A stretch of 64,000 nucleotides of DNA from Bacteroidales bacterium. GTDB taxonomy: Bacteria > Bacteroidota > Bacteroidia > Bacteroidales > WCHB1-69. The position numbers and the translations under genes were made by a program. The notes under the pieces were generated by a model. It saw only the letters and a list, made by a program, of their open reading frames with translations, did not search any database and had not been told where the DNA came from. Below are positions 7,360 through 16,801 of this stretch, piece after piece. The first letter of the stretch is position 1. Every line of letters starts with the position of its first letter. Where the stretch lies: assembly GCA_024400875.1 (NCBI GenBank), contig JAKSMB010000004.1, positions 1 through 64,000 of the forward strand, given 5' to 3'.

Positions 7360-8763
7360 TTATTTTACAGCATGTTTGTAGCCGTCCACCTTCTTCCAGT
7401 CGCCACGCGTAAAGTCGGGCATCTGCACAGGAAGTCCGTGATGTTTGATGGACGCGGCCGAAAGCTCGCCGATGCACGACCACTCGGCCGCATCGTACAC
7501 ATCCTCGTCCAAAGGCAGACCGTTCTGCAGGCAATATATCAGTCGGTAATCCATAATGAAATCCATACCACCGTGACCACCAATTTCCTTGGCCTTTGAT
7601 TCAATATCCACGATGATTGGGTGTTTATAGGCTTTCATCAAAGAGTCTTTCACCGCTGTTGGCACCCAATCGTGATAATCGAGTTTCTCATTGTCGGGCA
7701 TCACTCCAGCGGGCAGTTTCTCGCCTTTTAGAGTAAAGCCTTCTATCGGATACTTATTTGCAAAACCCTCCGTGCCGGTAAGTTGATACAATCTGTTATA
7801 CGGTCTCGGAGTATAAACGTCGTGTTCTATCAAAATGGTTTTTCCATTAGCTGTTTGAATCATCGTTGTTGTCATGTCGCCATTGGCAAATGTATCCACC
7901 CCCATTTTTTCCTTAGCCAGCTTTTTGCCATTATACGACGGCGTGCTCATAGAGACCAAGTATTCCATACGGTCGCCGCGATGGATATTGAGTACTTGAC
8001 AGATTGGGCCAAGTCCGTGGGTGGCATACACGTCGCCGCTATATTTTTGGTTAAATGCCAATCGCCAATTTCCTTGATAATAAGGCCAGAAGGGGTCCAA
8101 GTTGTGAATATAGGCGCCTTCTCCGTGGATCACCTCTCCAAAAAGACCTTGCTGTGCCATATTCAGGCAAGTCATCTCGAAGAAATCATAGCAACAGTTC
8201 TCCAACATCATACAGTGTTTGCGGGTTTGTTCCGACACATTCACCAGTTGCCAGCACTCTTTGATGGAGGTTGCTGCCGGCACCTCAACGGCCACGTGCT
8301 TTCCATGTTGCATCGCATACACCGCCATAGGCACATGACGCACCCAATCGGTGCAGATGTAAACCAAGTCGATGTCGTTGCGATTGCAAAGTTCCTTCCA
8401 ACCCTCCTCGCCCGTGTAGGAGGCGGCGCGGGGGAGACCCTTCTTTTGAAGGTCGGTCTGAACCCTTTCCACACGTTCGGGCAGCAAATCACACAAAGCC
8501 ACAACCTCAACGCCGTCGATATAGGTCATGCGGTTCACTGCATCCGGACCGCGCATACCCAACCCAATAAAACCAATACGCACCACGGGGATGGGGTCAG
8601 CCGCAAACTGCAGCATACTTTGCTGTCCTTTCTCGCGCTTCGGTTCCTTAAAAACAATGGTATGGTTCTTTATCTTATACTGTTGTGCCGTGCTACTTTT
8701 TACGAAAGGAAGTAGCATAATAAACAACATGACAAATGGAAGGATTCGGTTTTGATGACACAT
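7360..8763 (-). CDS. Gfo/Idh/MocA-type glycosidase, GH109-like
   Basis: A 467-residue protein with an N-terminal signal-like segment (MLFIMLLPFVKSSTAQQ) and then a Rossmann fold (GFIGLGMRG, residues ~64-72, for NAD). C-terminal blocks EIGGHGGMDFIMDYR and DAAEWSCIGELS are hallmarks of the GH109 clade, whose members use tightly bound NAD+ to cleave alpha-N-acetylgalactosaminides. The signal peptide and clade suggest action on host or dietary glycans outside the cytoplasm. Whether the substrate is GalNAc cannot be decided here, as the clade also contains enzymes of other specificity. It is transcribed from its own promoter (8782-8789) downstream of the cell-wall operon. Confidence 0.85.
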   Translation of the reverse strand: MCHQNRILPFVMLFIMLLPFVKSSTAQQYKIKNHTIVFKEPKREKGQQSMLQFAADPIPVVRIGFIGLGMRGPDAVNRMTYIDGVEVVALCDLLPERVERVQTDLQKKGLPRAASYTGEEGWKELCNRNDIDLVYICTDWVRHVPMAVYAMQHGKHVAVEVPAATSIKECWQLVNVSEQTRKHCMMLENCCYDFFEMTCLNMAQQGLFGEVIHGEGAYIHNLDPFWPYYQGNWRLAFNQKYSGDVYATHGLGPICQVLNIHRGDRMEYLVSMSTPSYNGKKLAKEKMGVDTFANGDMTTTMIQTANGKTILIEHDVYTPRPYNRLYQLTGTEGFANKYPIEGFTLKGEKLPAGVMPDNEKLDYHDWVPTAVKDSLMKAYKHPIIVDIESKAKEIGGHGGMDFIMDYRLIYCLQNGLPLDEDVYDAAEWSCIGELSAASIKHHGLPVQMPDFTRGDWKKVDGYKHAVK

Positions 8764-8781
8764 AACTTAAAAATTTTTGCG

Positions 8782-8789
8782 CAAAGATA
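8782..8789 (-). promoter_or_regulatory. Promoter -7 element of GH109-like gene
   Basis: Minus-strand TATCTTTG followed by CGC, 18 bp upstream of the start codon and just downstream of the preceding gene's stop. Confidence 0.6.
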
Positions 8790-8798
8790 GGATTACAG

Positions 8799-10448
8799 TT
8801 ACCTTTTTTTCACCCGGCGAAGGTCCAGCATATTCACAGGGTTGGTACCCATACCGGAAACATTGGCCCGCGTAAACCGCACCACCTTGTCGTAGTAGAG
8901 CACCACCACCGGAGCATCGGCCATCAACATAGAATCCATGCGTGTGTAGTAGTCTGTACGTCGTTGCGCATCCACGCACTGCTGAGAAGCCTCATACAGT
9001 TTATCGAAAGCCGGGTTAACATAATAGGTGTAGTTGGACCCCACAGGCTGCAGATTTTTGGAATAGAACAGCGACATATAGTTCTCCTCATCGGGGTAGT
9101 CGCAGATCCAGGAGCCGCGGAAGAACGGCAACTGATAGCTGCGCATCATCTGTCGTTGCTGAGCGCCCTGCACCACATCCATTTTCAATTCAATGCCCAA
9201 GTTTGCCAATTCGTGTTGAATATATTGCACCAGGTCGGCGTAAGAAGCAGACACGGCCACTGAGATTGGTGGCAGACCTTTGCCATTCGGGTATCCCGCT
9301 TCAGCCAACAATTGAGCAGCCTTTTCCGGGTTGTAGTGGTAACCGCCCGTTCGATTAGGATTGTACGATGCCATGCCCTTAGGTACAAAACCTGCTGTAC
9401 CCGGATAACCTACGTTGTTACGCAAATACTTCATCATCTTCTCTCTATCGAAGCCATAGTTGATGGCTTGGCGCACCCTCTTGTCCAGCAACGGATTATT
9501 CTTATCGCCTGGCTTCAGCATAAAACCCAAGTATTCCGTATTCAGATAAGGGCCTGTGATCAGCTTTATCTCATCCTTGTATGCTGGGTTAAGACGTCCA
9601 TCCTTCGTCAGCAAGGCATCTTTATAGCAAGCTTCTATACCCGACATGAAATCCAGCGACCCCTTCATGAATTCCATAAACACCGACTGTTTATCCACAA
9701 TAAAAGAAACGGCCACCGCATCCAAATACGGCAAGCGACATCCATGTTCGTCCACTTCGAAATAGTCCGGATTTTTACGGAGCACGAGCTTCACACCTTC
9801 CTGCCACAGTTGAAATTGGAAAGGGCCGGTGCCTACCGGGTTATTGCGGAAATCTTTTCCAAAATGCTCCACCACCTCTTTTGGCACCACCGAGCAGTAT
9901 TTCATCGTCAAGATGCCGAGGAATGGGGGAAAAGCTTCCGAGAGGGTAATTTGGAATGTAGTATCATTCAACGCTTCGAAAGCAGGTTTGCCATCCTCAT
10001 CGCGTTTTACTTTTTGAAAAATCCAAGCCCCAGGCGATGCCACCTCCGGGTCCACGATACGAGAAAGGCTATACACGAAATCGTTTGCGGTTACATAACG
10101 TTTTTGCTTAAAAGGATAAAAGTCCGTATTGTGAAAAATAACATCGTCACGCAGATAAAACGTATATACGCATCCGTCATCCGAGATTGTCCACCGTTTG
10201 GCGATGGCGGGAACAATATTCAAAGACTCGTCTAAGTCCACAAGTCCGTTATAGAGCAGATTGCACGGCCAAATTACAGCCTGACCGGAGGCATACGCAG
10301 GGTCTAATGTTTGAATGCCATTCGATTCATTGTAATGGAATATCATTTTTCCATCCGAATCGAACTTCGGTTTGCAACCTATCGCAGCGCACAGCAAGCA
10401 GCAGATGACTCCAAACAATAGGAATCGAAAGGGATATAATCTTACCAT
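8799..10448 (-). CDS. Peptide-type ABC transporter substrate-binding lipoprotein (SBP family 5)
   Basis: A 549-residue lipoprotein; the signal ends in CAAIGC-KP, a lipobox with Cys at residue 25. The rest is a full-length SBP_bac_5 (OppA/DppA) fold: N-terminal TLDPAYASGQAVIW, LVDLDESLNIVPAIAKRW, VYTFYLRDDVIFHN, and GTGPFQF in the middle, with KRVRQAINYGFDRE. These proteins capture oligopeptides in the periplasm. No permease or ATPase gene is adjacent. Its position 23 bp behind an M23 murein endopeptidase, in a run starting with ddl, suggests that its ligand could be cell-wall peptides (an MppA-like role), but that is inference. Confidence 0.87.
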   Translation of the reverse strand: MVRLYPFRFLLFGVICCLLCAAIGCKPKFDSDGKMIFHYNESNGIQTLDPAYASGQAVIWPCNLLYNGLVDLDESLNIVPAIAKRWTISDDGCVYTFYLRDDVIFHNTDFYPFKQKRYVTANDFVYSLSRIVDPEVASPGAWIFQKVKRDEDGKPAFEALNDTTFQITLSEAFPPFLGILTMKYCSVVPKEVVEHFGKDFRNNPVGTGPFQFQLWQEGVKLVLRKNPDYFEVDEHGCRLPYLDAVAVSFIVDKQSVFMEFMKGSLDFMSGIEACYKDALLTKDGRLNPAYKDEIKLITGPYLNTEYLGFMLKPGDKNNPLLDKRVRQAINYGFDREKMMKYLRNNVGYPGTAGFVPKGMASYNPNRTGGYHYNPEKAAQLLAEAGYPNGKGLPPISVAVSASYADLVQYIQHELANLGIELKMDVVQGAQQRQMMRSYQLPFFRGSWICDYPDEENYMSLFYSKNLQPVGSNYTYYVNPAFDKLYEASQQCVDAQRRTDYYTRMDSMLMADAPVVVLYYDKVVRFTRANVSGMGTNPVNMLDLRRVKKR

Positions 10449-10471
10449 AATGCTGTTTGTTAATTATAAAA

Positions 10472-11434
10472 CTAAGATAGCGCTTGGTTAACGCGTTTTG
10501 AGGATTGCAACAACTTGTTGTATTCTTCAGGAGTGATCTCCGCATTAAAATAGTAAACTGGGTTAACGCGCTGGCCGTTCTTGATAACCTCGTAGTGCAA
10601 GTGTGCACCCGTTGACATACCCGTTGAGCCCACATAGCCAATCACCTGACCACGTTTCACCTTCTGTCCCGGTTTCACCGCTTTCTTTGAGAGGTGGGCA
10701 TAGAGGGTTTTGTAGGTATAGCCGTGGTTGATGATGATTGTTAGACCATAGCCGCCGCCGGGAGATTCGCTCGTTACGGTACCATCGGCGGTGGCATACA
10801 CGGGTGTACCCTTCGGTGCAGTAATATCCACACCCGTATGCGTACGCAAGCGCTTGAGGATCGGATGATAACGTTTTCCAAAGCCTGACGTAACGGAATA
10901 CATGTTTTTCAACGGACGAATGGCAGGGATAGAGGTCAGCATCTCGGTCTTGTTGTCCGCAATCTTCTCCAACTCCTTCAAGGATTTAGACTGTGCCGCC
11001 AACCGAACCGTCAGCTTATCAGCTTTCTTATTGGCATTCTTCAGCAGTGTATAGGCTTCCGAACGTGAAATGCTGTCGAAGCGGTTATCATCAAGAATCA
11101 GGGGATAACGCTCTGATGCGGGTACCGGATCCGCCTCGAAGATGGTACGATATACATTGTCGTCTCGATCCTCAATATCGAGCAAGACATCCGACATCAT
11201 CTCCATTCTTGAGTTCAGATATTCTACCTCTTGTCGCAGTTCATTGTTCTCTCGTTCCAGGATTTTAACCTTTGGAGAATCTATCACATAGAAACCTATC
11301 CAGACAAAAATCAAGGCAAAGGCAATACCACTGGCAAATACCCATATCACCCTTTTGAAAACCTGCTTGAAGCTCAGCTTCACTTTCTCAAAGGCTAACG
11401 TGTTGGGATTAAAATGGTAAAATGTCTTGGGCAT
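10472..11434 (-). CDS. Membrane-anchored M23 (LytM-type) peptidoglycan peptidase
   Basis: A 320-residue protein with one transmembrane segment (about residues 30-52, VIWVFASGIAFALIFVWIGF), a coiled coil (residues ~58-85, ERENNELRQEVEYLNSRMEM) and a C-terminal LytM domain. Zinc motifs are intact: GKRYHPILKRLRTHTGVD (H-x3-D) and GAHLHYEV (HxH). The fold cleaves peptide cross-links in murein; the cytoplasmic N-terminus plus periplasmic coiled coil resemble Bacteroidota proteins of the NlpD/EnvC type. It lies 33 bp behind a GH73/LysM gene and is probably cotranscribed with ddl and both GH73 genes. Confidence 0.92.
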   Translation of the reverse strand: MPKTFYHFNPNTLAFEKVKLSFKQVFKRVIWVFASGIAFALIFVWIGFYVIDSPKVKILERENNELRQEVEYLNSRMEMMSDVLLDIEDRDDNVYRTIFEADPVPASERYPLILDDNRFDSISRSEAYTLLKNANKKADKLTVRLAAQSKSLKELEKIADNKTEMLTSIPAIRPLKNMYSVTSGFGKRYHPILKRLRTHTGVDITAPKGTPVYATADGTVTSESPGGGYGLTIIINHGYTYKTLYAHLSKKAVKPGQKVKRGQVIGYVGSTGMSTGAHLHYEVIKNGQRVNPVYYFNAEITPEEYNKLLQSSKRVNQALS

Positions 11435-11467
11435 AACCTTTACGACTTCTTCCTACTATATATTTTA

Positions 11468-12706
11468 TTATTTACAACCGATACAAATGCGATCGCCAAC
11501 AGAGTAGCTATTAAACGAGCCACTATTGCGCTTGATGATAATCTTCAATTGAACACCATATTTCTGAGCCACATAGCGATAGGTATCGCCACTTTGCAAG
11601 GTGTGGTACTCTATCGGTGACTTGGTAGCTTTCATTTCCACATATACCACCTCACCTTCTATAGGTTCGCTATCATCATAAATATCATTATATGATCTTA
11701 AATTCTTTTCTGGAATTTGAAGAATTGAAGCCAGCTTTTTATAGGTATCGCCAGACTTGGCAATGATGAATTTCGTTTTATTATTCTCATAAACAGGACG
11801 TGGAGAATATGGGAAATATGCTGACTTAAAAGGAACATTATATGGATCTACCACAAAATAGTTAACACCTGCTATCTTTTCTGGCTTCACCTGAACATTC
11901 TTTTCAATCGTTTCTTGCTTATCATTGGTTTGCTCAACCTGTAGTTTTGCGGCTTCCACTGTTTTGTCCTCTTTGGCAACGCTCTCTTCTTTGGCTGGAC
12001 TTTCCGTCTTTGGAAGTTTCGTTTCCTCTACAGGTTTTACAGGCTCTGTTTTAGGTTCTGCTTTTGGCTCTGCCTTAGGTTGAACTGCAGGCTGAGTTTG
12101 TGCAGGAGTTTCCACATTAACAATACGATCTGGTTTAGGTACATTCATCTCCTGCAACGCAGCAGTATCGCCCAACTTCATAGCTACCTTACGATCGTAA
12201 TGCATCAGATAATATTTCTCAATAAGCGAAATCAACGTGTCGGCATAGCGTGGATTGCCAGAATAGCCAGCCTCCTTCAAACCATTGGCCCAAGATTTAT
12301 AATCTGTTATTGGGAAATAGAACAACTTGACATAACGACTACGCTGAGAAATAAAAAGAGAGTGATCTCGATAAGATTCCTCAACGGAAGCATACTTACG
12401 GAAACAATAGTCGCTGCTATGATTATCTGTTTCATAGAAAGTATCGCCGGTCCATTCTTTGGTATGGCACATAATGCCAAAATGGTTATTGGCCTCCTTG
12501 GCAATGCGGTTTGTTCCTATCTTGGAAGCATAAATCGCTTGAGCCAAGGTGATGCTGGCAGGAACCTTATACAGTTCCATTTCCTTCATCGCCAAATCTT
12601 TATATTGGTCAATATAATCGTACACCTGATCATCCTGAGTATAATTCTGGGCGAAAAGGTTTGTCAAAGCCAACAAGAGAGCCACTATTGTGACGATTTT
12701 TTTCAT
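11468..12706 (-). CDS. GH73-like/LysM protein with catalytic Glu replaced by Ala
   Basis: A 412-residue secreted protein: signal peptide (ending TNLFAQ), a glucosaminidase-type domain (residues ~25-165), a Pro/Lys/Glu-rich linker (~195-260), and two LysM domains (IIAKSGDTYKKLASIL and HTLQSGDTYRYVAQKYGV). In active GH73 enzymes the motif after ITxAQ carries a Glu; the tandem paralogue has ITIAQGIFES, but this protein has ITLAQAIYAS, so the Glu is Ala60 (codon GCT read on the minus strand). Other core blocks (NNHFGIMCH, YRDHSLF, NPRYADTL) are kept. It is therefore likely a wall-binding pseudo-enzyme or regulator, although LysM binding should persist. It is 12 bp from its paralogue. Confidence 0.85.
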   Translation of the reverse strand: MKKIVTIVALLLALTNLFAQNYTQDDQVYDYIDQYKDLAMKEMELYKVPASITLAQAIYASKIGTNRIAKEANNHFGIMCHTKEWTGDTFYETDNHSSDYCFRKYASVEESYRDHSLFISQRSRYVKLFYFPITDYKSWANGLKEAGYSGNPRYADTLISLIEKYYLMHYDRKVAMKLGDTAALQEMNVPKPDRIVNVETPAQTQPAVQPKAEPKAEPKTEPVKPVEETKLPKTESPAKEESVAKEDKTVEAAKLQVEQTNDKQETIEKNVQVKPEKIAGVNYFVVDPYNVPFKSAYFPYSPRPVYENNKTKFIIAKSGDTYKKLASILQIPEKNLRSYNDIYDDSEPIEGEVVYVEMKATKSPIEYHTLQSGDTYRYVAQKYGVQLKIIIKRNSGSFNSYSVGDRICIGCK

Positions 12707-12718
12707 AGTTTGAAGTTT

Positions 12719-13786
12719 TTAATGTTTTAATAAAATCTGATCACCAGGATGTATAATCGAATTCTCGGTCAAATTATTGTATTTAAAAAGATAATCTAAC
12801 TGAATACCGTATCGTTGAGCAATATAGCGCAGAGTTTCACCTTGTTGCACGATATGAACACGAACGGAGTTGCTTTTAGCCTTGGATTCAATATAAACGA
12901 TCTCGTTCTCCACAGGTTGGCTGGTATTATCCAATACATCATTAAATTTGCGGAGACTGGCAGATGCCACTTGTACATCACCGGCAATCGTTTCATAGGT
13001 ATCGCCTTTCTTGGCTATAATAAAATAGGTTTTATTGTTTTCAAACACCTTACGATAGCTGAAAGGACTGGTTCCGGAAGGGAAGTCGCTACCAATAGCT
13101 GTAAACACCTTACATTGATTGTTTGCTCTAACTTCAGATTTCTTGATAGAGCATTCCTTCTCCTGGTTAACATCCACCACATTAGACTGCAACTTTTCTG
13201 CAATAATCGTTTCTGGATTCTTGCCCTGTTTCCAAATCGTATCCAATCGGGCGATATTGTAACGTTGGATGATGCTAATCAGCTGATCGGCATATTTAGG
13301 ATTAGTGGCATAACCATCGGCCTTCAACGTACGGGCCCAAGCTGGGTAATCCATTATATCCAACTGGAACAGATTCGCATAGCGTTTGCGGTTTTTCAGG
13401 AAAAGAGAATGATCATTATATGACTCCTCCACGGTAACATATTTTCTGAAACATTCCTGCAATTCATCATCATCGATCAAGATCGTGTCACCCGTCCAAT
13501 CCGTATGACACTTGATACCGAAATGGTTATTGCCATCCACTGCAAGGTGACTGGTACCACAAGCGCTCTCGAAAATACCCTGAGCAATAGTAATACTTGC
13601 CGGTATTCCATATTCGCTCATCTTATGGATCGCGATATCTTGATATTTAGCGATATAGTTTCGAATATCCTTCTCCGTATATTGTGCATTTAAAACTATA
13701 GGCAAAACACACAAAAGCGTGAGCAAACATTTCGTGAAAACAGAAATCTTCTGATTATAAGTATGTTGTATATTGAATTCCTTCAT
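12719..13786 (-). CDS. Secreted glucosaminidase (GH73) with LysM domains
   Basis: A 355-residue peptidoglycan hydrolase: signal peptide (LLCVLPIVLNAQ), a mannosyl-glycoprotein endo-N-acetylglucosaminidase domain (residues ~37-180) and two LysM repeats (IIAKKGDTYETIAGDV and HIVQQGETLRYIAQRYGIQ). The catalytic Glu is present in ITIAQGIFESACG (Glu73), with NNHFGIKCH, YNDHSLFL and the NPKYADQLISII block. It cleaves the GlcNAc-MurNAc backbone. It begins 9 bp after the ddl stop and is followed by a closely related paralogue with the Glu lost, a tandem duplication in which one copy has diverged. The linker is much shorter than in the paralogue. Confidence 0.9.
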   Translation of the reverse strand: MKEFNIQHTYNQKISVFTKCLLTLLCVLPIVLNAQYTEKDIRNYIAKYQDIAIHKMSEYGIPASITIAQGIFESACGTSHLAVDGNNHFGIKCHTDWTGDTILIDDDELQECFRKYVTVEESYNDHSLFLKNRKRYANLFQLDIMDYPAWARTLKADGYATNPKYADQLISIIQRYNIARLDTIWKQGKNPETIIAEKLQSNVVDVNQEKECSIKKSEVRANNQCKVFTAIGSDFPSGTSPFSYRKVFENNKTYFIIAKKGDTYETIAGDVQVASASLRKFNDVLDNTSQPVENEIVYIESKAKSNSVRVHIVQQGETLRYIAQRYGIQLDYLFKYNNLTENSIIHPGDQILLKH

Positions 13787-13795
13787 TGAAAAAGA

Positions 13796-14779
13796 TTAGT
13801 TGTTCAATGCTTCGAGCACCATTTTTGAATAAAACTCTTTGATGTCTAAGTTGCTATAAGTCACCTGACCAGGAACGATACTCATCGCCGTCTGTCCCGG
13901 TATCGTATTCACTTCCAGGAAGTAGGCAACGCCATCATCGGCAGAGAGGATAAAGTCGACACGTACCACGCCTTTACAATCCAAGTGATGGAAAATCTTT
14001 TGTGCATACTGGCTAATACGTTGTGTTTCCTCCTCCGTAATGGCTGCCGGCGTCAACAGCTTGTGTCCCACATCCGTGTACTTTGCATCATAATCGTAGA
14101 ATTCATTGGAGGCAACAACCTCGGTCACTGCCAGCGTACGAATATCACCATACACAGAAGTGACACCACAGGTAAGTTCGCGACCTCTCACGAATTTCTC
14201 CACCATCAATTGATTATCATACTTGAATGCTTCCGCAAAAGCACCGTCCAGTTCCTCGCGATTATGGACTTTCGTGACTCCCACGCTGGAACCCGAATTG
14301 CAGGACTTCACAAAACAAGGATAACCACAAACCGTCTCTATCTGTTCATAATCCACAGGATCGGTGTTATAGAAATGTAAAGATGGAGAGATCGGGATGT
14401 CGAGATCTGCGACAGCCAAGTTGCAATAATACTTATTGAACGTGAGTGCAGAGCTAAAGCATCCACAACCCGTATAAGGTTGCTGGATCATCTCAAAATA
14501 ACCTTGCAGTTTACCATTCTCTCCTGGTGTACCGTGAATAGCAATAAAGGCCACATCAAACTTGATATTCTGACCTTTTATAGTTAGAGAGAAATCATTT
14601 TTATCGATTTGATATCGATTCCCTTCAGCATCTGTATAACTCCAATCAGAGCCCTTAAAGTGAATCAGATATGGTTTAAAAAGATTTCTATCCAACTGAT
14701 TGAAAATATTATCAGCTGTTTTTAAAGAGATTTCATACTCACCGGAATCGCCACCGGCAATAATTGCAACATTATACAT
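13796..14779 (-). CDS. ddl: D-alanine--D-alanine ligase
   Basis: A 327-residue ATP-grasp enzyme that joins two D-Ala for the murein pentapeptide. The N-terminal domain has IIAGGDSGEYEISL and AFIAIHGTPGENG; the ATP-grasp part has CFVKSCNSGSSVGVTKV, LMVEKFVRGRELTCGV and the metal-binding FLEVNTIPG near the C-terminus. Length is normal. It is the first gene of a minus-strand run (ddl, two GH73/LysM, M23, SBP) with gaps of 9-34 bp, so wall precursor synthesis and wall remodelling are probably coexpressed. A TATCTTTG element lies 22 bp upstream of the start. Confidence 0.95.
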   Translation of the reverse strand: MYNVAIIAGGDSGEYEISLKTADNIFNQLDRNLFKPYLIHFKGSDWSYTDAEGNRYQIDKNDFSLTIKGQNIKFDVAFIAIHGTPGENGKLQGYFEMIQQPYTGCGCFSSALTFNKYYCNLAVADLDIPISPSLHFYNTDPVDYEQIETVCGYPCFVKSCNSGSSVGVTKVHNREELDGAFAEAFKYDNQLMVEKFVRGRELTCGVTSVYGDIRTLAVTEVVASNEFYDYDAKYTDVGHKLLTPAAITEEETQRISQYAQKIFHHLDCKGVVRVDFILSADDGVAYFLEVNTIPGQTAMSIVPGQVTYSNLDIKEFYSKMVLEALNN

Positions 14780-14800
14780 AATACAATAACATTAAACGTG

Positions 14801-14808
14801 CAAAGATA
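14801..14808 (-). promoter_or_regulatory. Promoter -7 element of the ddl operon
   Basis: Minus-strand TATCTTTG followed by C; upstream of ddl and the likely origin of the whole cell-wall transcript. Confidence 0.6.
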
Positions 14809-14910
14809 CATTTTAGCCTCCTTAAATAGAGGCATGCCGGTTTGTTTTTTAAACAAGTATTTGTGTATAATAAAATTGCACAACTATATCAACAAAAGTC
14901 TGTCTTGTCG

Positions 14911-16740
14911 CTATTGTTGAGCCATATAGAAGCGATAATACTCGCATTGCAGTTTCATAAGTTGTTCATGGCTGCCGCTTTCCACAATCTTGCCATCACG
15001 CACAAACATAATCTTGTCCGCAAAACGGATGGTACTAAGACGATGGGCAATGATGATAGCGGTATGTTCCTTAACAAATGGAATAAGAGCCTCTTGGAAA
15101 AGGAATTCCGATTCATTGTCCAATGCAGAGGTGGCTTCATCCAAGATTAGCACTTCCGGATTTCTCAAAATAGTACGAGCGATGCTCAAACGTTGGCGTT
15201 GTCCACCCGACAAACGCATCCCCCGATCCCCAATCTGTGTCTGATAACCATCCTCCATCTCCATTATGAATTGATGGGCTTGAGCTATTTTAGCAGCCGC
15301 AATCACCTGCTCCTCCGTCACATTATCCATACCAAAGACGATGTTATTATAAACCGTATCATTAAATAAAACAACATCTTGATTTACCATGCTGAAGAGG
15401 GAACGAAGGTCTGCGATACGGTATTGCTGGATAGGTTTACCATCTATTCTTATCTGTCCGAACTTCACGTCATAAAAACGAGGCAGCAAGTCCACCAGAG
15501 TTGATTTACCACTTCCTGAAGGTCCCACGATCGCCACAACCTCTCCTCGTTTCACCCTGAAGTTGATATGATGAAGCACATCACAAGATTCTTCATCTTT
15601 GACGTCTCTATAAGAGAACGATACATCTTGGAAAACAATCTCTTTTTCCAGTCGTTCTATGCTCAAAGGATTGTTGCATTCAACAATCTGTTCATCAGCA
15701 TCGATCACCTCATACACGCGCGTTGCCGCCGTAAGTCCCTTTTGCATCGTGTAATACGTTGACACCAAAGCCTTTGCAGGAACAATCAGGCGAGCAAACA
15801 CCACAAAGAAAAGCATAAAGGCAGTCCCCTGCCCCATCGATTCGGCGGGAACCCACAATAGGCCTACCATGGTGATGCCCAACAAGGCCATGATACAAAG
15901 GAATTCTATCAAAGGTGCGCCCAGTTCACTGATTCTGAACACCTTCTTAGTCGTTCTATAAAATTGGAAATTTTGATGACGAAAACGTTGGAACGTATGG
16001 TCAACCGCATTGTATCCCTTAATCACACGCAATCCGCCCACAGCCTCTTCAAAGAGAGAACTCATTTTTCCTAATAGTTGTTGAGAGCGCAAGGCATAAC
16101 GTTTAATACGTTTTCCGATCAACGCAAGCAGATATCCCATCAAAGGTAAAACAACAAGTGATACCAATGCCAATTTAACGCTAATGGTAAACAGCACCAC
16201 GACATAGATAACGATTTGGAAAGGGTCGCGACACAGGGATTGCAATGCTGCATACACCGACCATTCCACCTCTAGCACATCTGCACCTATTCGGCTGATG
16301 ATATCCCCTTTTTGATACTTGTTATAAAAAGAAATCGGAAGCAGCAACATCTTGTGGTAAAAGTCGTTGCGAAGATCCCGAAGAATACCCGAGCGCATCG
16401 GTGCCAGCCAAAACATGCCCAAGTAACGAAAGAAGTTTGACAGCAGCGACAGCACCACCATCACGATTGCGATATAGAGCAATGCTGACATCTGCCCATA
16501 TTGGGACACGATTACCCCCATATAATAATAAAATGTGTCGATGAAGAAGCCGGTACTCAACGTAAACGAAGGTCGGGCCACCACTTGCTGCACCTGACCG
16601 AAGAGAACAGACAAGAACGGCACGAGCATTGTTAGCGTAAAGATAGAGAAAACAGCGTACAGCAAATTCGCTATCAGAACCAATCCAATATTGGCCTTAT
16701 AGTTCAGGAGGTATCGTAATAAACGTTTTAATAGTGTCAT
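14911..16740 (-). CDS. ABC exporter (MsbA-like), fused permease and ATPase
   Basis: A 609-residue half-transporter. Residues 1-320 contain about six transmembrane segments; the ATPase follows with Walker A GPSGSGKST, Q-loop MVNQDVVLFNDT, signature LSGGQRQRLSIA, Walker B VLILDEATSALD and the switch His in IIAHRLST. The overall layout fits MsbA-type lipid exporters of Gram-negative bacteria, which flip lipid A-core, but peptide or drug export cannot be excluded. It is divergent from ftsX across a 61-bp region that carries promoter elements for both directions. Confidence 0.9.
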   Translation of the reverse strand: MTLLKRLLRYLLNYKANIGLVLIANLLYAVFSIFTLTMLVPFLSVLFGQVQQVVARPSFTLSTGFFIDTFYYYMGVIVSQYGQMSALLYIAIVMVVLSLLSNFFRYLGMFWLAPMRSGILRDLRNDFYHKMLLLPISFYNKYQKGDIISRIGADVLEVEWSVYAALQSLCRDPFQIVIYVVVLFTISVKLALVSLVVLPLMGYLLALIGKRIKRYALRSQQLLGKMSSLFEEAVGGLRVIKGYNAVDHTFQRFRHQNFQFYRTTKKVFRISELGAPLIEFLCIMALLGITMVGLLWVPAESMGQGTAFMLFFVVFARLIVPAKALVSTYYTMQKGLTAATRVYEVIDADEQIVECNNPLSIERLEKEIVFQDVSFSYRDVKDEESCDVLHHINFRVKRGEVVAIVGPSGSGKSTLVDLLPRFYDVKFGQIRIDGKPIQQYRIADLRSLFSMVNQDVVLFNDTVYNNIVFGMDNVTEEQVIAAAKIAQAHQFIMEMEDGYQTQIGDRGMRLSGGQRQRLSIARTILRNPEVLILDEATSALDNESEFLFQEALIPFVKEHTAIIIAHRLSTIRFADKIMFVRDGKIVESGSHEQLMKLQCEYYRFYMAQQ

Positions 16741-16754
16741 AATAATATGCGCGG

Positions 16755-16762
16755 CAAAAATA
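16755..16762 (-). promoter_or_regulatory. Promoter -7 element of the MsbA-like gene
   Basis: Minus-strand TATTTTTG followed by CCG, 14 bp upstream of the start codon in the divergent intergenic region. Confidence 0.5.
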
Positions 16763-16771
16763 ATATTTTTG

Positions 16772-16779
16772 TACTTTTG
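16772..16779 (+). promoter_or_regulatory. Promoter -7 element of the ftsX operon
   Basis: TACTTTTGC, 22 bp before the ftsX ATG, matching the Bacteroidota -7 consensus. Confidence 0.6.
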
Positions 16780-16801
16780 CAGCCTTTAAAAAATATAGAT
16801 A

